In this document: in pieces, positions 24,898-32,748 of the stretch
How the letters are laid out: every line of letters begins with the position of its first letter
Numbering within the stretch: position 1 is the first letter of the stretch
Assembly (NCBI RefSeq): GCF_012933505.1
Contig: NZ_JABBNB010000045.1
Location: forward strand, 1 to 38,231
Source of the DNA: Gordonia asplenii
Lineage (GTDB): Bacteria > Actinomycetota > Actinomycetes > Mycobacteriales > Mycobacteriaceae
Length of the DNA stretch: 38,231 nt
Direction of reading: 5' to 3'
Notes under the pieces: generated by a model
Databases searched by the model: none
What the model saw: only the letters and a program-made list of their open reading frames with translations
Told to the model about the DNA's origin: nothing
Made by a program: the position numbers and the translations under genes

Positions 24898-25815
24898 CTA
24901 CTCGCCCAGCAACTCCCGCACTTTGGCGAACTTCGCCGTCGACTCCAGCACCTCGGCTTGATCGCCTGCCAGGTGCCGGATCAGGACATCGGTGAACCCC
25001 ATCTCGCGATAGTCGGCGAACCGCTGCGCCACCCGCGCCGGCCCGCCGACGACGGTCACCGCCGGGTCGAAGCCCCGGTACCCGACGGTCAGGATCGGGT
25101 CGGCGACCCGTTCGGCGTCGGCGTCGTCGGCGCCGACGTGTACATCGCGGCGAAGTACCACGCGCCCCTCCGGCCGCCCCTGCTCGGCGCATGCCTGCCG
25201 GTACGTCGCGACCATGCGCGCCAGCTCGACGTCGGACGCCCCGGGGCCGGCCATCCAGCCGTCGGCGGCGGCACCTCGACGCAGCACGGCGTCGGCGTGC
25301 CCGGCCATCCAGATGCCAACGGGCTCAGGTGGTATCGGCGAGATGGCCGCGCCGTTGGTGACGCCGTCGACGGTCACCGTCTCACCCGCGAGCAGCCGCC
25401 GCACGATGTCGGTCGACGTCTCGATGTCTCGACGCCGCGTCTCCAACGACTTGCCCATCGCCGCGAACTGCCCCTCCCCCGCGCCGACGGCGAATTGCAG
25501 CGTGAACCGGCCCGACGTCATCGACGCGAGTACCCCGACCTGTTCGGCGAGCAGCACCGGATTCCACAGGGGCACAAGGAACAGCGCGCCCAGGTCGGCG
25601 GCCGGCCACTCGGCCGCGAGGCGCGCCAGCGTGGGAACGTTCTGGAAGTATGGGTTGGGAGCCTGCGAATGATGGTCACCCAAGTACAGACCGGTCAACC
25701 CGACGTCGCGTGATGCACGCACCCGATCGATCAGCTGGGCGAGGCCGACCCGCGGATCTCCCGGGGCCAAACCCGTCCGGACCGAGACACCGATTCGAAT
25801 TGCACTGTCCGCCAT
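24898..25815 (-). CDS. LLM-class flavin-dependent oxidoreductase
   Basis: This 305-aa protein is a luciferase-like (bacterial-luciferase fold) monooxygenase or F420/FMN-dependent reductase. The family features are LYLGDHHSQAPN near residue 43, SMTSGRFTLQFAVGAGEGQF, and GIWMAGHADAVLRRGAAADG. I use ATG at 25815 (MADSAIRIGVS), preceded by GGTGGGAAAAGCC; a GTG at 25827 would directly abut the VOC gene stop. It probably forms a two-gene transcript with the VOC protein upstream. Substrate is unknown. Confidence 0.85.
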   Translation of the reverse strand: MADSAIRIGVSVRTGLAPGDPRVGLAQLIDRVRASRDVGLTGLYLGDHHSQAPNPYFQNVPTLARLAAEWPAADLGALFLVPLWNPVLLAEQVGVLASMTSGRFTLQFAVGAGEGQFAAMGKSLETRRRDIETSTDIVRRLLAGETVTVDGVTNGAAISPIPPEPVGIWMAGHADAVLRRGAAADGWMAGPGASDVELARMVATYRQACAEQGRPEGRVVLRRDVHVGADDADAERVADPILTVGYRGFDPAVTVVGGPARVAQRFADYREMGFTDVLIRHLAGDQAEVLESTAKFAKVRELLGE

Positions 25816-25827
25816 GGCTTTTCCCAC

Positions 25828-26367
25828 CTATAGAATGTCGTCGCCGTACATTTCGCCGAGCGGGTCGGCGATGAGTTCGAGCCGCACGCCGTCCGGGTCG
25901 GCAAAGTACACCGACACCTCCGAGTGAATCTCGTAGCCGACGCCGGCGTCGTCGAGCCGCTGTTTGGCGGCGGCCCACTTGCGCGGTGAAATGCTGATCG
26001 CCAGGTGGTGCAGCCCTCCGAGCACCTCGCGGTACGCCTTCAGGTCGAGACCGGGAAGGTCGAAGAACGCTAGCAGGTTCTCATTCCCGACGTCGAAGAA
26101 GAAGTGGGTCGACCCGCGGTAGTCGCGGTTCTCGATCACCTCGACGAGCGGGAAACCGAGTAGCTCGGCGTAGAACTTGACAGTCGTCTCGACATCGGAC
26201 GACAACAGCGCGACATGATGAATACCTCGGGCGGTGCTAGGAGTGCGTTGCGGCCCAACGGGTTTCAGGTACTCCGCAGCGATCTCCGCTCGGCGGGCGG
26301 CTAGCTTGTCGTAGTCGATGGGCTCCCGAGTGGACTCGACGACGGCGGGTCCCGATGATTTCGTCAT
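25828..26367 (-). CDS. VOC family (glyoxalase/bleomycin-resistance/dioxygenase) protein
   Basis: This 179-aa protein has one vicinal-oxygen-chelate module after a 45-residue N-terminal helix. Metal-ligand-like residues are the His in GIHHVALLSSD, the His in GGLHHLAISI and the Glu in VRLELIADP. The strand pair FYAELLGFPLVEV is a typical VOC feature. It could be a glyoxalase, epimerase or ring-cleaving enzyme; sequence does not decide. It is immediately followed by the LLM oxidoreductase gene, so the two may act together in a degradation pathway. Confidence 0.85.
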   Translation of the reverse strand: MTKSSGPAVVESTREPIDYDKLAARRAEIAAEYLKPVGPQRTPSTARGIHHVALLSSDVETTVKFYAELLGFPLVEVIENRDYRGSTHFFFDVGNENLLAFFDLPGLDLKAYREVLGGLHHLAISISPRKWAAAKQRLDDAGVGYEIHSEVSVYFADPDGVRLELIADPLGEMYGDDIL

Positions 26368-26384
26368 GGCTCAACGGTAGAACA

Positions 26385-26797
26385 TCAACAGTCGTCGTCG
26401 ACCTCGTCTTCGCTGATCAGCTCCCAGACGAATGCTTCAAAACTCGGCGCCAGCGGCGTCACGCGATACCCGCGTTCCTGATCGACATGCACGACGCCGG
26501 GCTCACCCCGCGGCCCGCACTCCCGGTAGTCGAGCATGAACTGATCATGACCATCACGAACCCCTCCGACCACCCGGTGCCTTCGACCAGAAAGCAATTG
26601 CGCCGCAGCGGCCCGCCGTTTCGACGCCGCGCAAGCTCGACGTACGCGTCGGGCAATCGGAAGCCGAGTTCGGCCTCGACGTCGGCGACGAGTTCATCAC
26701 TCGGCGCCGGTTCGGTATAGGAAGTCATCGCGTATCTGGATTCGTCCCAGAATCCAGTGAAGTCGAAGTCGTCGAATGCGTCAGTACGCCGCGTCAC
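26385..26797 (-). pseudogene. SMI1/KNR4 (SUKH) family gene, frameshifted and shortened
   Basis: Two minus-strand frames together resemble a SUKH immunity-type protein. The N-terminal part (GTG at 26797 onward) reads FWDESRYAMTSY, then VEAELGFRLPDAYVELARR and NGGPLRRNCFLVEG. The C-terminal part in another frame reads HDQFMLDYRECGPRGEP, then VVHVDQERGYRVTPL. The frame must change around 26535-26595, and the middle of the family (about 35-40 residues) seems missing. No stop-free frame joins them. SUKH proteins often protect against contact-dependent toxins; this one looks like a remnant unless it is a sequencing error. Confidence 0.65.
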
Positions 26798-26820
26798 GAA
26801 ATCAGTGTGACACAACAAAA

Positions 26821-26856
26821 TTCGGGCCCGACGCCGTATACGGCGTCGGGCCCGAA
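26821..26856 (-). terminator. Intrinsic terminator after rplA
   Basis: A perfect 18+18-nt inverted repeat (TTCGGGCCCGACGCCGTA and its complement) with no unpaired centre lies 22 nt past the rplA stop on the minus strand. It is followed by TTTTGTTGTG. This ends the secE-nusG-rplK-rplA transcript. Confidence 0.85.
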
Positions 26857-26877
26857 CTGATGCGAGGAAACGGAGGC

Positions 26878-27594
26878 TTACGCCTGCGGCTCCTCGGCGA
26901 AGTTGCGGATCACCGCGGGATCAACCGGGATGCCGGGGCCGGTCGTGGTCGACACGGTGACCTTCTTGATGTAGCGGCCCTTGGCGGCCGACGGCTTCGC
27001 ACGCATGATCTCGTCGAACGCGGCGCCGTAGTTCTCGGCCAGCTTGGCAGCGTCGAACGATGCTTTGCCGATGACGAAATGCAGGTTGGCAGCCTTGTCG
27101 ACGCGGAAGTTGATCTTGCCGCCCTTGATGTCGGTGATCGCCTTGGTGACGTCGGGGGTGACGGTGCCGGTCTTGGGGTTCGGCATCAGACCACGCGGGC
27201 CGAGCACGCGGGCGATGCGGCCGACCTTGGCCATCTGGTCCGGCGTCGCGATCGCGGCGTCGAAGTCCAGCCAGCCGCCCTGGATCTTTTCGATCAGATC
27301 CTCGGCGCCGACCTCGTCGGCTCCGGCTGCGGCGGCCTCGGTGGCCTTGTCGCCGACGGCGAACACGATGACGCGGGCGGTCTTACCGGTGCCGTGCGGC
27401 AGGTTGACGGTGCCGCGGACCATCTGGTCGGCCTTGCGGGGGTCGACGCCGAGTCGGATCGCGACCTCAACGGTGGAGTCAGCGTTCTTCGACGAGGTGT
27501 CCTTGGCCAGCTTTGCAGCCTCCAGCGGGCTGTACAGCTTGGACTTGTCGACCTTTTCCGCGGCCTCGCGGTACGCCTTACTACGTTGTGCCAT
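26878..27594 (-). CDS. rplA: 50S ribosomal protein L1
   Basis: This 238-aa protein is ribosomal L1, which binds 23S rRNA at the mobile L1 stalk. It begins MAQRSKAYREAAEKVDKSK. The family signature VLGPRGLMPNPKTGTVTPDV lies near residues 146-165, with GGKINFRVDKAANLHFVIGK after it. Length is normal. GGAGAAAG precedes the ATG. It follows rplK by about 120 nt and ends before a strong terminator. In this organism the next ribosomal genes (rplJL) lie about 25 kb away. Confidence 0.97.
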   Translation of the reverse strand: MAQRSKAYREAAEKVDKSKLYSPLEAAKLAKDTSSKNADSTVEVAIRLGVDPRKADQMVRGTVNLPHGTGKTARVIVFAVGDKATEAAAAGADEVGAEDLIEKIQGGWLDFDAAIATPDQMAKVGRIARVLGPRGLMPNPKTGTVTPDVTKAITDIKGGKINFRVDKAANLHFVIGKASFDAAKLAENYGAAFDEIMRAKPSAAKGRYIKKVTVSTTTGPGIPVDPAVIRNFAEEPQA

Positions 27595-27713
27595 AGCTCT
27601 GTTCTTTCTCCGTAAAGTCTTTCGGGTTAGTGGTTTGTGGGCCGAGCCGGCCCTCCCACGTAGCGGTCAGCGTGCGCTAACTCACTCGACGCGATATGCG
27701 CGAGATCGCAAGC

Positions 27714-28145
27714 TCACTCGACGTCGATGCCCATCGAGCGGGCGGTACCGGCGATGATCTTCGCCGCCTGGTCGAGATCGTTGGCGTTGAGGTCCTCGGC
27801 CTTGGTCTTCGCGATTTCGCGGACCTGGTCCATGGTCACCTTGCCGACCTTCTGGGTGTGCGGGACGCCCGAACCCTTCTGCAGGCCTGCGGCCTTGAGG
27901 AGGAGTTTGGCAGCCGGCGGGGTCTTCAACTTGAAGTCGAAGGAGCGGTCTTCGTAAACGAAGATCTCCACCGGGATGACGTTGCCGCGCTGGGATTCCG
28001 TCGCAGCGTTGTACGCCTTGCAGAATTCCATGATGTTCACGCCGTGCTGACCAAGCGCCGGACCCACGGGCGGCGCGGGGTTGGCCGCGCCTGCGTTGAT
28101 CTGGAGCTTGATGATCCCGGCGAGCTTCTTCTTCTTGGGAGGCAT
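27714..28145 (-). CDS. rplK: 50S ribosomal protein L11
   Basis: This 143-aa protein is ribosomal L11, which forms the GTPase-associated centre with 23S rRNA and is the site of thiopeptide action. The start MPPKKKKLAGIIKLQINAG and PAPPVGPALGQHGVNIMEF are diagnostic; the proline pair in the N-domain is present. The C-terminal rRNA-binding part includes AAGLQKGSGVPHTQKVGKV and ends GTARSMGIDVE. AAGGAA precedes the ATG. It lies between nusG and rplA in the standard order. Confidence 0.97.
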   Translation of the reverse strand: MPPKKKKLAGIIKLQINAGAANPAPPVGPALGQHGVNIMEFCKAYNAATESQRGNVIPVEIFVYEDRSFDFKLKTPPAAKLLLKAAGLQKGSGVPHTQKVGKVTMDQVREIAKTKAEDLNANDLDQAAKIIAGTARSMGIDVE

Positions 28146-28244
28146 CTCTAGTTCCTTTGATGTTTCTTGTGTTCGGGGCGGTGAGGCCCCAGTTTCGTGC
28201 CCGCTGGAGACACGAAAGTCTCAATATCGCCGACGCGCGAAGCG

Positions 28245-29132
28245 TCAGATCTTCTCCACCTGGTTGAAGTTCAACTCGACCGGAGTCTCGCGACCGAAGA
28301 TCGACACCAGCACCTTGACCTTGCGCTGCTCGGCGTTGACTTCGCTGATCGACGCCGGGAGCGTGGCGAACGGGCCGTCCATGACGGTGACCGACTCGCC
28401 GACCTCGAAGTCGACCTCGACGATCGCGGTCGCCGCGGCGGCTGCCGCCTCGACGGTCTGCTCGGCGCCCTTGGCGGCCGGCTTCTTCGCCTCTACACGC
28501 GGCAGGAGGAACTTCAGCACCTCGTCCATCGTCAGCGGCGACGGGCGCGAGGTGAGGCCGACGAATCCGGTCACACCGGGGGTGTTGCGGACGGTGCCCC
28601 ACGATTCGTCGTTGAGGTCCATGCGCACCAGAATGTAGCCGGGCAGCACCTTGCGGTTGACCTTCTTGGGCTGGCCGTTCTTGATCTCGGTGACCTCTTC
28701 GGTCGGCACTTCCACCTGGAAGATGTAGTCACCGACGTCGAGGTTCTGCACACGGGTTTCGAGGTTGGCCTTCACCTTGTTCTCGTACCCGGCGTAGGAG
28801 TGGATGACATACCAGTCGCCGGGAGCTCGACGCAGTTCCCGGCGCATCTTCTCGGCGGGATCGAGTTCTTCCTCGGGCTCTTCGACGACGGGCGCCTCGG
28901 CCGCGTCCTCGTCGTGCTCCGCTTCGTCGTCGTCGGAATCGGCCGCGGCGTCGTCGATCTCATCGGCCTCGTCGTCGGAATCGCCGAGTGCGTCGTCTTC
29001 GTCTTCGACGTCAACAACCGCAGCATCGTCGGCGGACTCAGCGTCGGTGACGTCGATGTCGTCCGCCGCTGTGGTCGGATCAGTCACCGAGGTGTCCTGC
29101 GCCGAATCGATCTCGTTGTCTGCGGTGCTCAC
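28245..29132 (-). CDS. nusG: Transcription termination/antitermination factor NusG
   Basis: This 295-aa protein is NusG, which binds RNA polymerase and influences pausing, Rho termination and coupling with ribosomes. The first about 110 residues are an acidic, low-complexity extension rich in Asp, Glu and Ala (such as DDSDDEADEIDDAAADS read loosely). The NGN domain then starts at GDWYVIHSYAGYENKVKANL, with GYILVRMDLNDESWGTVRNT. The KOW domain is near the end (GESVTVMDGPFATLPASI). Long acidic N-termini are common in actinobacterial NusG. Start GTG at 29132 follows AAGGAG with a 9-nt gap. Confidence 0.95.
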   Translation of the reverse strand: MSTADNEIDSAQDTSVTDPTTAADDIDVTDAESADDAAVVDVEDEDDALGDSDDEADEIDDAAADSDDDEAEHDEDAAEAPVVEEPEEELDPAEKMRRELRRAPGDWYVIHSYAGYENKVKANLETRVQNLDVGDYIFQVEVPTEEVTEIKNGQPKKVNRKVLPGYILVRMDLNDESWGTVRNTPGVTGFVGLTSRPSPLTMDEVLKFLLPRVEAKKPAAKGAEQTVEAAAAAATAIVEVDFEVGESVTVMDGPFATLPASISEVNAEQRKVKVLVSIFGRETPVELNFNQVEKI

Positions 29133-29201
29133 TGCCCCACACTCCTTAGGTTCTACTGTTGTCTGTTCCCGCCGCGGCACGCGCGAGCGAGGGGAGCTGG
29201 G

Positions 29202-29615
29202 CTATCCGAATACCAGCAGCACCAGGCGGGCGAATCCGATGTCGAGGCCCGCGACGGCTGCGGTCACCACCACCACGAATACCAATACGACGATCGTGTA
29301 GACGATCGTGTCGCGGCGCGTCGGCCAGATGACCTTCTTCAGCTCAGCGACGACCTGCTGCAAGAACAGCCAGATCGCGGCAAACGGATTGCGAGGACGG
29401 TCCGGTGTCGCGGACTTGGACTTCGACGGCTTGTCAGCGACGGCCGTGCCGGTCGATCCACGCTTGCGCTTACCCGAAGGGCGAACCGTCGCATCGGCGT
29501 CGTCGTCGAGTTCGGCCACCGAATCGAGCTCGTCGACTTTGTTCAAGTCGACCTTGTCGGCCGTGGCCGCCTCCCCGGCATCCTTGGCCCGGGCGGCTCG
29601 ATCACGCTTGATCAA
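29202..29615 (-). CDS. secE: Preprotein translocase subunit SecE
   Basis: This 137-aa protein is SecE, which clamps SecY in the plasma-membrane translocon. An N-terminal charged, Ala/Lys-rich extension of about 75 residues leads to the amphipathic LQQVVAELKKVIWPTRRD and one transmembrane helix (TIVYTIVVLVFVVVVTAAVA). Only this last part is the conserved family core. The likely start is TTG at 29615, with GAGAGGA 8 nt upstream. It lies between tRNA-Trp and nusG, as in relatives. Confidence 0.93.
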   Translation of the reverse strand: MIKRDRAARAKDAGEAATADKVDLNKVDELDSVAELDDDADATVRPSGKRKRGSTGTAVADKPSKSKSATPDRPRNPFAAIWLFLQQVVAELKKVIWPTRRDTIVYTIVVLVFVVVVTAAVAGLDIGFARLVLLVFG

Positions 29616-29655
29616 CCTTCGAGTCCTCTCATCAACGTTTGCCCTAATTCCAGGG

Positions 29656-29728
<73 letters not shown>

Positions 29729-29911
29729 CTGGTCGTCAGTCTTTCCTCCGACGACCTCTGTGAAATTTACCCTTACAAAACCAACGCGCTACCCTTGGGG
29801 GCAGCGCGCAAGTCTGACGTAAACCACAGACACTTGAGTGTAGAACATATCGCGGTGCAATTGCCAATCGCGTGCTCACCGCGATGTTCTGCCGCCAGTG
29901 GTTGTGTACGC

Positions 29912-30205
29912 ACCCCGAACCCTACCGATGTTCTGCCGGTGACAGGCTGCGCGCTTCGCCTGGACCGACGAGCAAGCCACGATCTTCCAGCCGCACCGAC
30001 GGCCTCAACGCAACCCCGAACCCTACCGATGTTCTGCCGGTGACAGGCCGCGCGCTTCGCCTGGACCGACGAGCAAGCCACGATCTTCCAGCCGCACCGA
30101 CGGCCTCGACGCAACCCCGAGCCAGCCGCGATGTTCTGCCGGTGACAGGCTGCGCGCTTCGCCTGGACTGACGAGCGAGCCGCGATTTTCCGGCCCTACC
30201 CACTA
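29912..30205 (+). repeat. 101-bp intergenic tandem repeat, three copies
   Basis: Three direct copies with a 101-nt period start at 29912, 30013 and 30114; the last is cut short. Each contains GATGTTCTGCCGGTGACAGG and a GCGCTTCGCCTGGACCGACG segment. The copies differ at a handful of bases. They lie between tRNA-Trp and hadAB. The translated reading frames across them are repetitive and not gene-like. A lone fragment (GATGTTCTGCCGCC) lies near 29883. Confidence 0.9.
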
Positions 30206-30219
30206 CACAAACCAGCACA

Positions 30220-30292
30220 CGACGCCGGAAAATCGCAGCGAACGAGGAGGGAAGGCGAAGGAACAGCGCAGCCTGTCAGCGGCGGAACATCC
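30220..30292 (-). repeat. Inverted diverged copy of the 101-bp repeat
   Basis: Read on the minus strand, this segment gives GATGTTCCGCCGCTGACAGG and GCTGCGCTGTTCCTTCGCC, then TTTTCCGGCG, matching the tandem units in inverse order with several differences. Together with the tandem copies it could form a large hairpin just downstream of hadAB. Confidence 0.7.
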
Positions 30293-31380
30293 TAATTAAA
30301 CTGCGCGACCACTATCGCCCGCCCGAAGATCTTCTTTCCGCCGGCACGGGCCACGATCGCGATGGTGCCGCGTCGGGTCTCGGGGTCGAGGGACTTGATC
30401 TTTCCGGTGAACTCGACGGCGACGCTGTCGTCGGCGGGGACGTAGACCGGCGAGGTGAAGCGCACGTTGTATTCACAGAAGGCGCCCGGGTCACCGATGA
30501 ACTCGGAGACGAAGGCCGCGCCGAGACCCATGGTCTGCATGCCGTGCGCGACGACGCCGTCGAGGCCTGCGGCCTTGACCACCTCGTCGGAGAAGTGGAT
30601 CGGGTTGGGGTCCGCGGCGACGCCGGCGTAGTTGGCGAGGTTGCCGCGGGTGAGCAGGAATTGCGTTGGCGGGAGTTCCTGGCCGACGGACAGGGTGTCG
30701 AAGTCGATCGCGCCGTAGGGGTCGGGCGTCTCGGTGGGGTCGGGCAGGTTGTACCGGCCGCCTTCGCGTTCGACGGTCTTGTCGACCTGACCGATCTCGG
30801 GGAACTTCATCATCACGTGGTCGAGCGATTCGGCCAGTGCGGGATCCACTTCGAGTCCGGCCCGGGCGACGAGCGAGGTCCAGGTGGTCATCACCGGTTC
30901 GTCGCGCTGGTTCCAGATGACGTTCTTGGTGACCATGAGGTCGATCGTTTCCGGGCTGGTGACGTGCCGGAAGGAATCTAGTGAGACGTCGCAGACCAGT
31001 CGGTCGCCCACGACCATCGGCTGGTGGTAGACCAGACGCTGATCGGTCTGCATGATCTGCCACAGGTCGTAGCCGGTGACGACCTCTTCGAAGAGCTTGC
31101 GCTGCGCCACGATGCCGAGAACACCGATGTAGGTGGGCGCCGCGACCAGGCCGCGGTGGCCGTTGGCCAGTGCGGCCTTCTCGCTCCAGTGCACCGGGTG
31201 CGCGTCCTGCACGGCCAGAGCGTGCTTGCGGACTTCTTCGCGGCCGATCTCGTAGTAGTCGTCGACGGTGTAGTGGTATCCGACCAGGGCCGCGGTGTGC
31301 TCGGCGACCTCGTCGGGAGTCGCGTCCTCGCGCAGCTGCGGAATCAATTCAGACGGAGTACCGGTCTGCGGTCCTAGCAC
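30292..31380 (-). CDS. hadAB: Fused (3R)-hydroxyacyl-ACP dehydratase HadA/HadB
   Basis: This 362-aa protein joins two hot-dog domains that in Mycobacterium are separate HadA and HadB subunits of the mycolic-acid FAS-II dehydratase. The HadA-like half (about 1-170) has VGYHYTVDDYYEIGREEVRK and AAPTYIGVLG. The HadB-like half (about 215-362) carries the hydratase motif with the Asp-His pair in AADPNPIHFSDEVVKAAG and GVVAHGMQTMGLG. Known family members remove water from 3-hydroxyacyl-ACP during mero-chain elongation. The start is GTG at 31380 after an AGGTTAGGTG stretch. The neighbours rpmG and tRNA-Trp match the mycobacterial had locus; no separate HadC gene is seen. Confidence 0.9.
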   Translation of the reverse strand: MLGPQTGTPSELIPQLREDATPDEVAEHTAALVGYHYTVDDYYEIGREEVRKHALAVQDAHPVHWSEKAALANGHRGLVAAPTYIGVLGIVAQRKLFEEVVTGYDLWQIMQTDQRLVYHQPMVVGDRLVCDVSLDSFRHVTSPETIDLMVTKNVIWNQRDEPVMTTWTSLVARAGLEVDPALAESLDHVMMKFPEIGQVDKTVEREGGRYNLPDPTETPDPYGAIDFDTLSVGQELPPTQFLLTRGNLANYAGVAADPNPIHFSDEVVKAAGLDGVVAHGMQTMGLGAAFVSEFIGDPGAFCEYNVRFTSPVYVPADDSVAVEFTGKIKSLDPETRRGTIAIVARAGGKKIFGRAIVVAQFN

Positions 31381-31485
31381 AGAACACCTAACCTTCCGGC
31401 CACCGTGTCGGCGAGGGCTGAATCGGGCCGGTGAAGCTGGGGTGGCGCACTAGTAGTGAAGTGAAATGGGGGTTGAATGCAAACA

Positions 31486-31511
31486 AGCGGACACCGAACC
31501 CGGTGTCCGCT
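31486..31511 (-). terminator. Terminator after rpmG
   Basis: An 11-bp stem (AGCGGACACCG with CGGTGTCCGCT) and 4-nt loop lie 13 nt past the rpmG stop on the minus strand, followed by TTGTTTGC. It separates rpmG from hadAB. Confidence 0.75.
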
Positions 31512-31524
31512 GTTTCAGGTTTCG

Positions 31525-31692
31525 CTAGCGCGATTCCTTGTGGCCCTGGTGCTTGCCGCAGTTCGGGCAGAACTTCTTGATCTCGAGACGATCGGGATCG
31601 TTGCGGCGGTTCTTCTTGGTGATGTAGTTGCGGTGCTTGCACACCTCGCACGCCAAGGTGATCTTGGGGCGAACATCAGTTGAGGAGGCCAC
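31525..31692 (-). CDS. rpmG: 50S ribosomal protein L33
   Basis: This 55-aa protein is ribosomal L33. From the GTG at 31692 it reads MASSTDVRPKITLACEVC, continues through KHRNYITKKNRRNDPDRLE and ends CPNCGKHQGHKESR. Both CxxC pairs (CEVC and CPNC) are present, so this is the zinc-binding form; C- minus paralogues are used under zinc shortage in many actinobacteria. AAGAAGG lies 8 nt upstream of the GTG. It precedes hadAB, as in relatives. Confidence 0.95.
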   Translation of the reverse strand: MASSTDVRPKITLACEVCKHRNYITKKNRRNDPDRLEIKKFCPNCGKHQGHKESR

Positions 31693-31772
31693 TTCGCTGC
31701 CTTCTTTCGGGTGGTACGTTTGCGGAGTCTGGAGCCTGGCCGTGGCGGTTGGGCCCCAGGGAGGTCGGTTTG

Positions 31773-31846
31773 TAGCGGTGGGGGGACTCGATCCCCCGAC
31801 CTCACGATTATGAGTCGTGCGCTCTAACCAGCTGAGCTACACCGCC
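31773..31846 (-). tRNA. tRNA-Met (CAT)
   Basis: The minus strand starts GGCGGTGTAGCTCAGCTGG. The anticodon CAT lies in GACTCATAATC and the T-loop in GGATCGAGTCC. The structure is 74 nt, with a G-U pair closing the acceptor stem. The G-U closed end and lack of the initiator GGG anticodon-stem pairs suggest the elongator tRNA. Confidence 0.95.
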
Positions 31847-31868
31847 ATGCGGACACTGGCGTCCAGCG

Positions 31869-31941
31869 AGCCCCCTGACGGAATCGAACCGTCGACCTTT
31901 TCCTTACCATGGAAACGCTCTGCCGACTGAGCTAAGGGGGC
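31869..31941 (-). tRNA. tRNA-Thr (GGT)
   Basis: The minus strand begins GCCCCCTTAGCTCAGTCGG. The anticodon GGT lies in TCCATGGTAAGG, the T-loop in GGTTCGATTCC, and the acceptor stem GCCCCCT/AGGGGGC is complete. It is 73 nt long and close upstream of tRNA-Met, so the two are probably cotranscribed. Confidence 0.95.
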
Positions 31942-32050
31942 GTGCTTGTGTCGCCTCCGATGCATCGGAGGCGGCTCAAGAACCTTGTCGAGGTTACACA
32001 GTGTCTCGGCCAGGATCCAAATCCCGACGTCAGCGCCGTTTTCCTCGGTG

Positions 32051-32131
32051 TGGCAGGTATAGGATTCGAACCTATGTAGCTTACGCGACGGATTTACAAT
32101 CCGCTCCCATTGGCCGCTCGGGCAACCTGCC
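32051..32131 (-). tRNA. tRNA-Tyr (GTA)
   Basis: The minus strand begins GGCAGGTTGCCCGAGCGGCC. The anticodon GTA lies in GGATTGTAAATCC. A long variable arm (class II) and T-loop GGTTCGAATCC follow, and the acceptor stem GGCAGGT/ACCTGCC closes the 81-nt structure. It is the first of three tRNAs upstream of rpmG. Confidence 0.95.
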
Positions 32132-32256
32132 GTGTCAGCGTTCTTAGGTGCTCCGCACTTGTGAACGACAACGCGGAAAAGAATACAACGGCATGTGGGG
32201 GCTTACGCAAACTGGCTGCTCAGCGCCCTGAATTCGGTACCCGATACCCTGTGTAC

Positions 32257-32748
32257 ATGGCTGATTCATCATTTGACGTCGTGAGCAAGCTCGACCGCCA
32301 GGAGGTCGACAACGCACTGAACCAAGCGGCGAAGGAACTCTCGCAGCGCTACGACTTCCGCGGAACCAACACCACCATCGCCTGGTCCGGCGAAGAAGCG
32401 ATCATCATCACGTCCGACGCCGAGGAACGCGCGCAGGCGGGCCTGGAGGTATTCAAGGAGAAGCTGATCCGCCGCGACATCTCGCTCAAGGCGTTCGAGG
32501 CGGGCGAGGTCGCGGCGTCGGGCAAGACCTACAAGATCACCGGCACGCTCAAGGAGGGCATCGACTCCGCCAACGCCAAGAAGATCTCCAAGATCATCCG
32601 CGACGAGGGACCCAAGGGCGTCAAGGCGCAGATTCAGGGCGACGAGCTGCGCGTGTCCAGTAAGAAGCGCGACGACCTGCAGGCGGTCATCTCGCTGCTC
32701 AAAGGCTCCGACCTCGACGTCGCACTCCAGTTCGTCAACTACCGGTAG
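32257..32748 (+). CDS. YajQ family nucleotide-binding protein
   Basis: This 163-aa protein belongs to the YajQ/UPF0234 family, small two-domain proteins that bind nucleotides, in some bacteria cyclic di-GMP. The start MADSSFDVVSKLDRQEVDNA and AAKELSQRYDFRGT are diagnostic, as are KIIRDEGPKGVKAQIQGDEL and the end LDVALQFVNYR. Length is normal. The frame is open upstream across tRNA-Tyr, but the ATG at 32257 is the family start. It converges with the next gene, the two stops overlapping by 14 nt. Confidence 0.93.
   Translation: MADSSFDVVSKLDRQEVDNALNQAAKELSQRYDFRGTNTTIAWSGEEAIIITSDAEERAQAGLEVFKEKLIRRDISLKAFEAGEVAASGKTYKITGTLKEGIDSANAKKISKIIRDEGPKGVKAQIQGDELRVSSKKRDDLQAVISLLKGSDLDVALQFVNYR

Noticed and set aside
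29773..30218. Short frames (98-113 codons) between tRNA-Trp and hadAB
   Set aside because: They are repeat translations of the 101-bp tandem unit with duplicated peptides.
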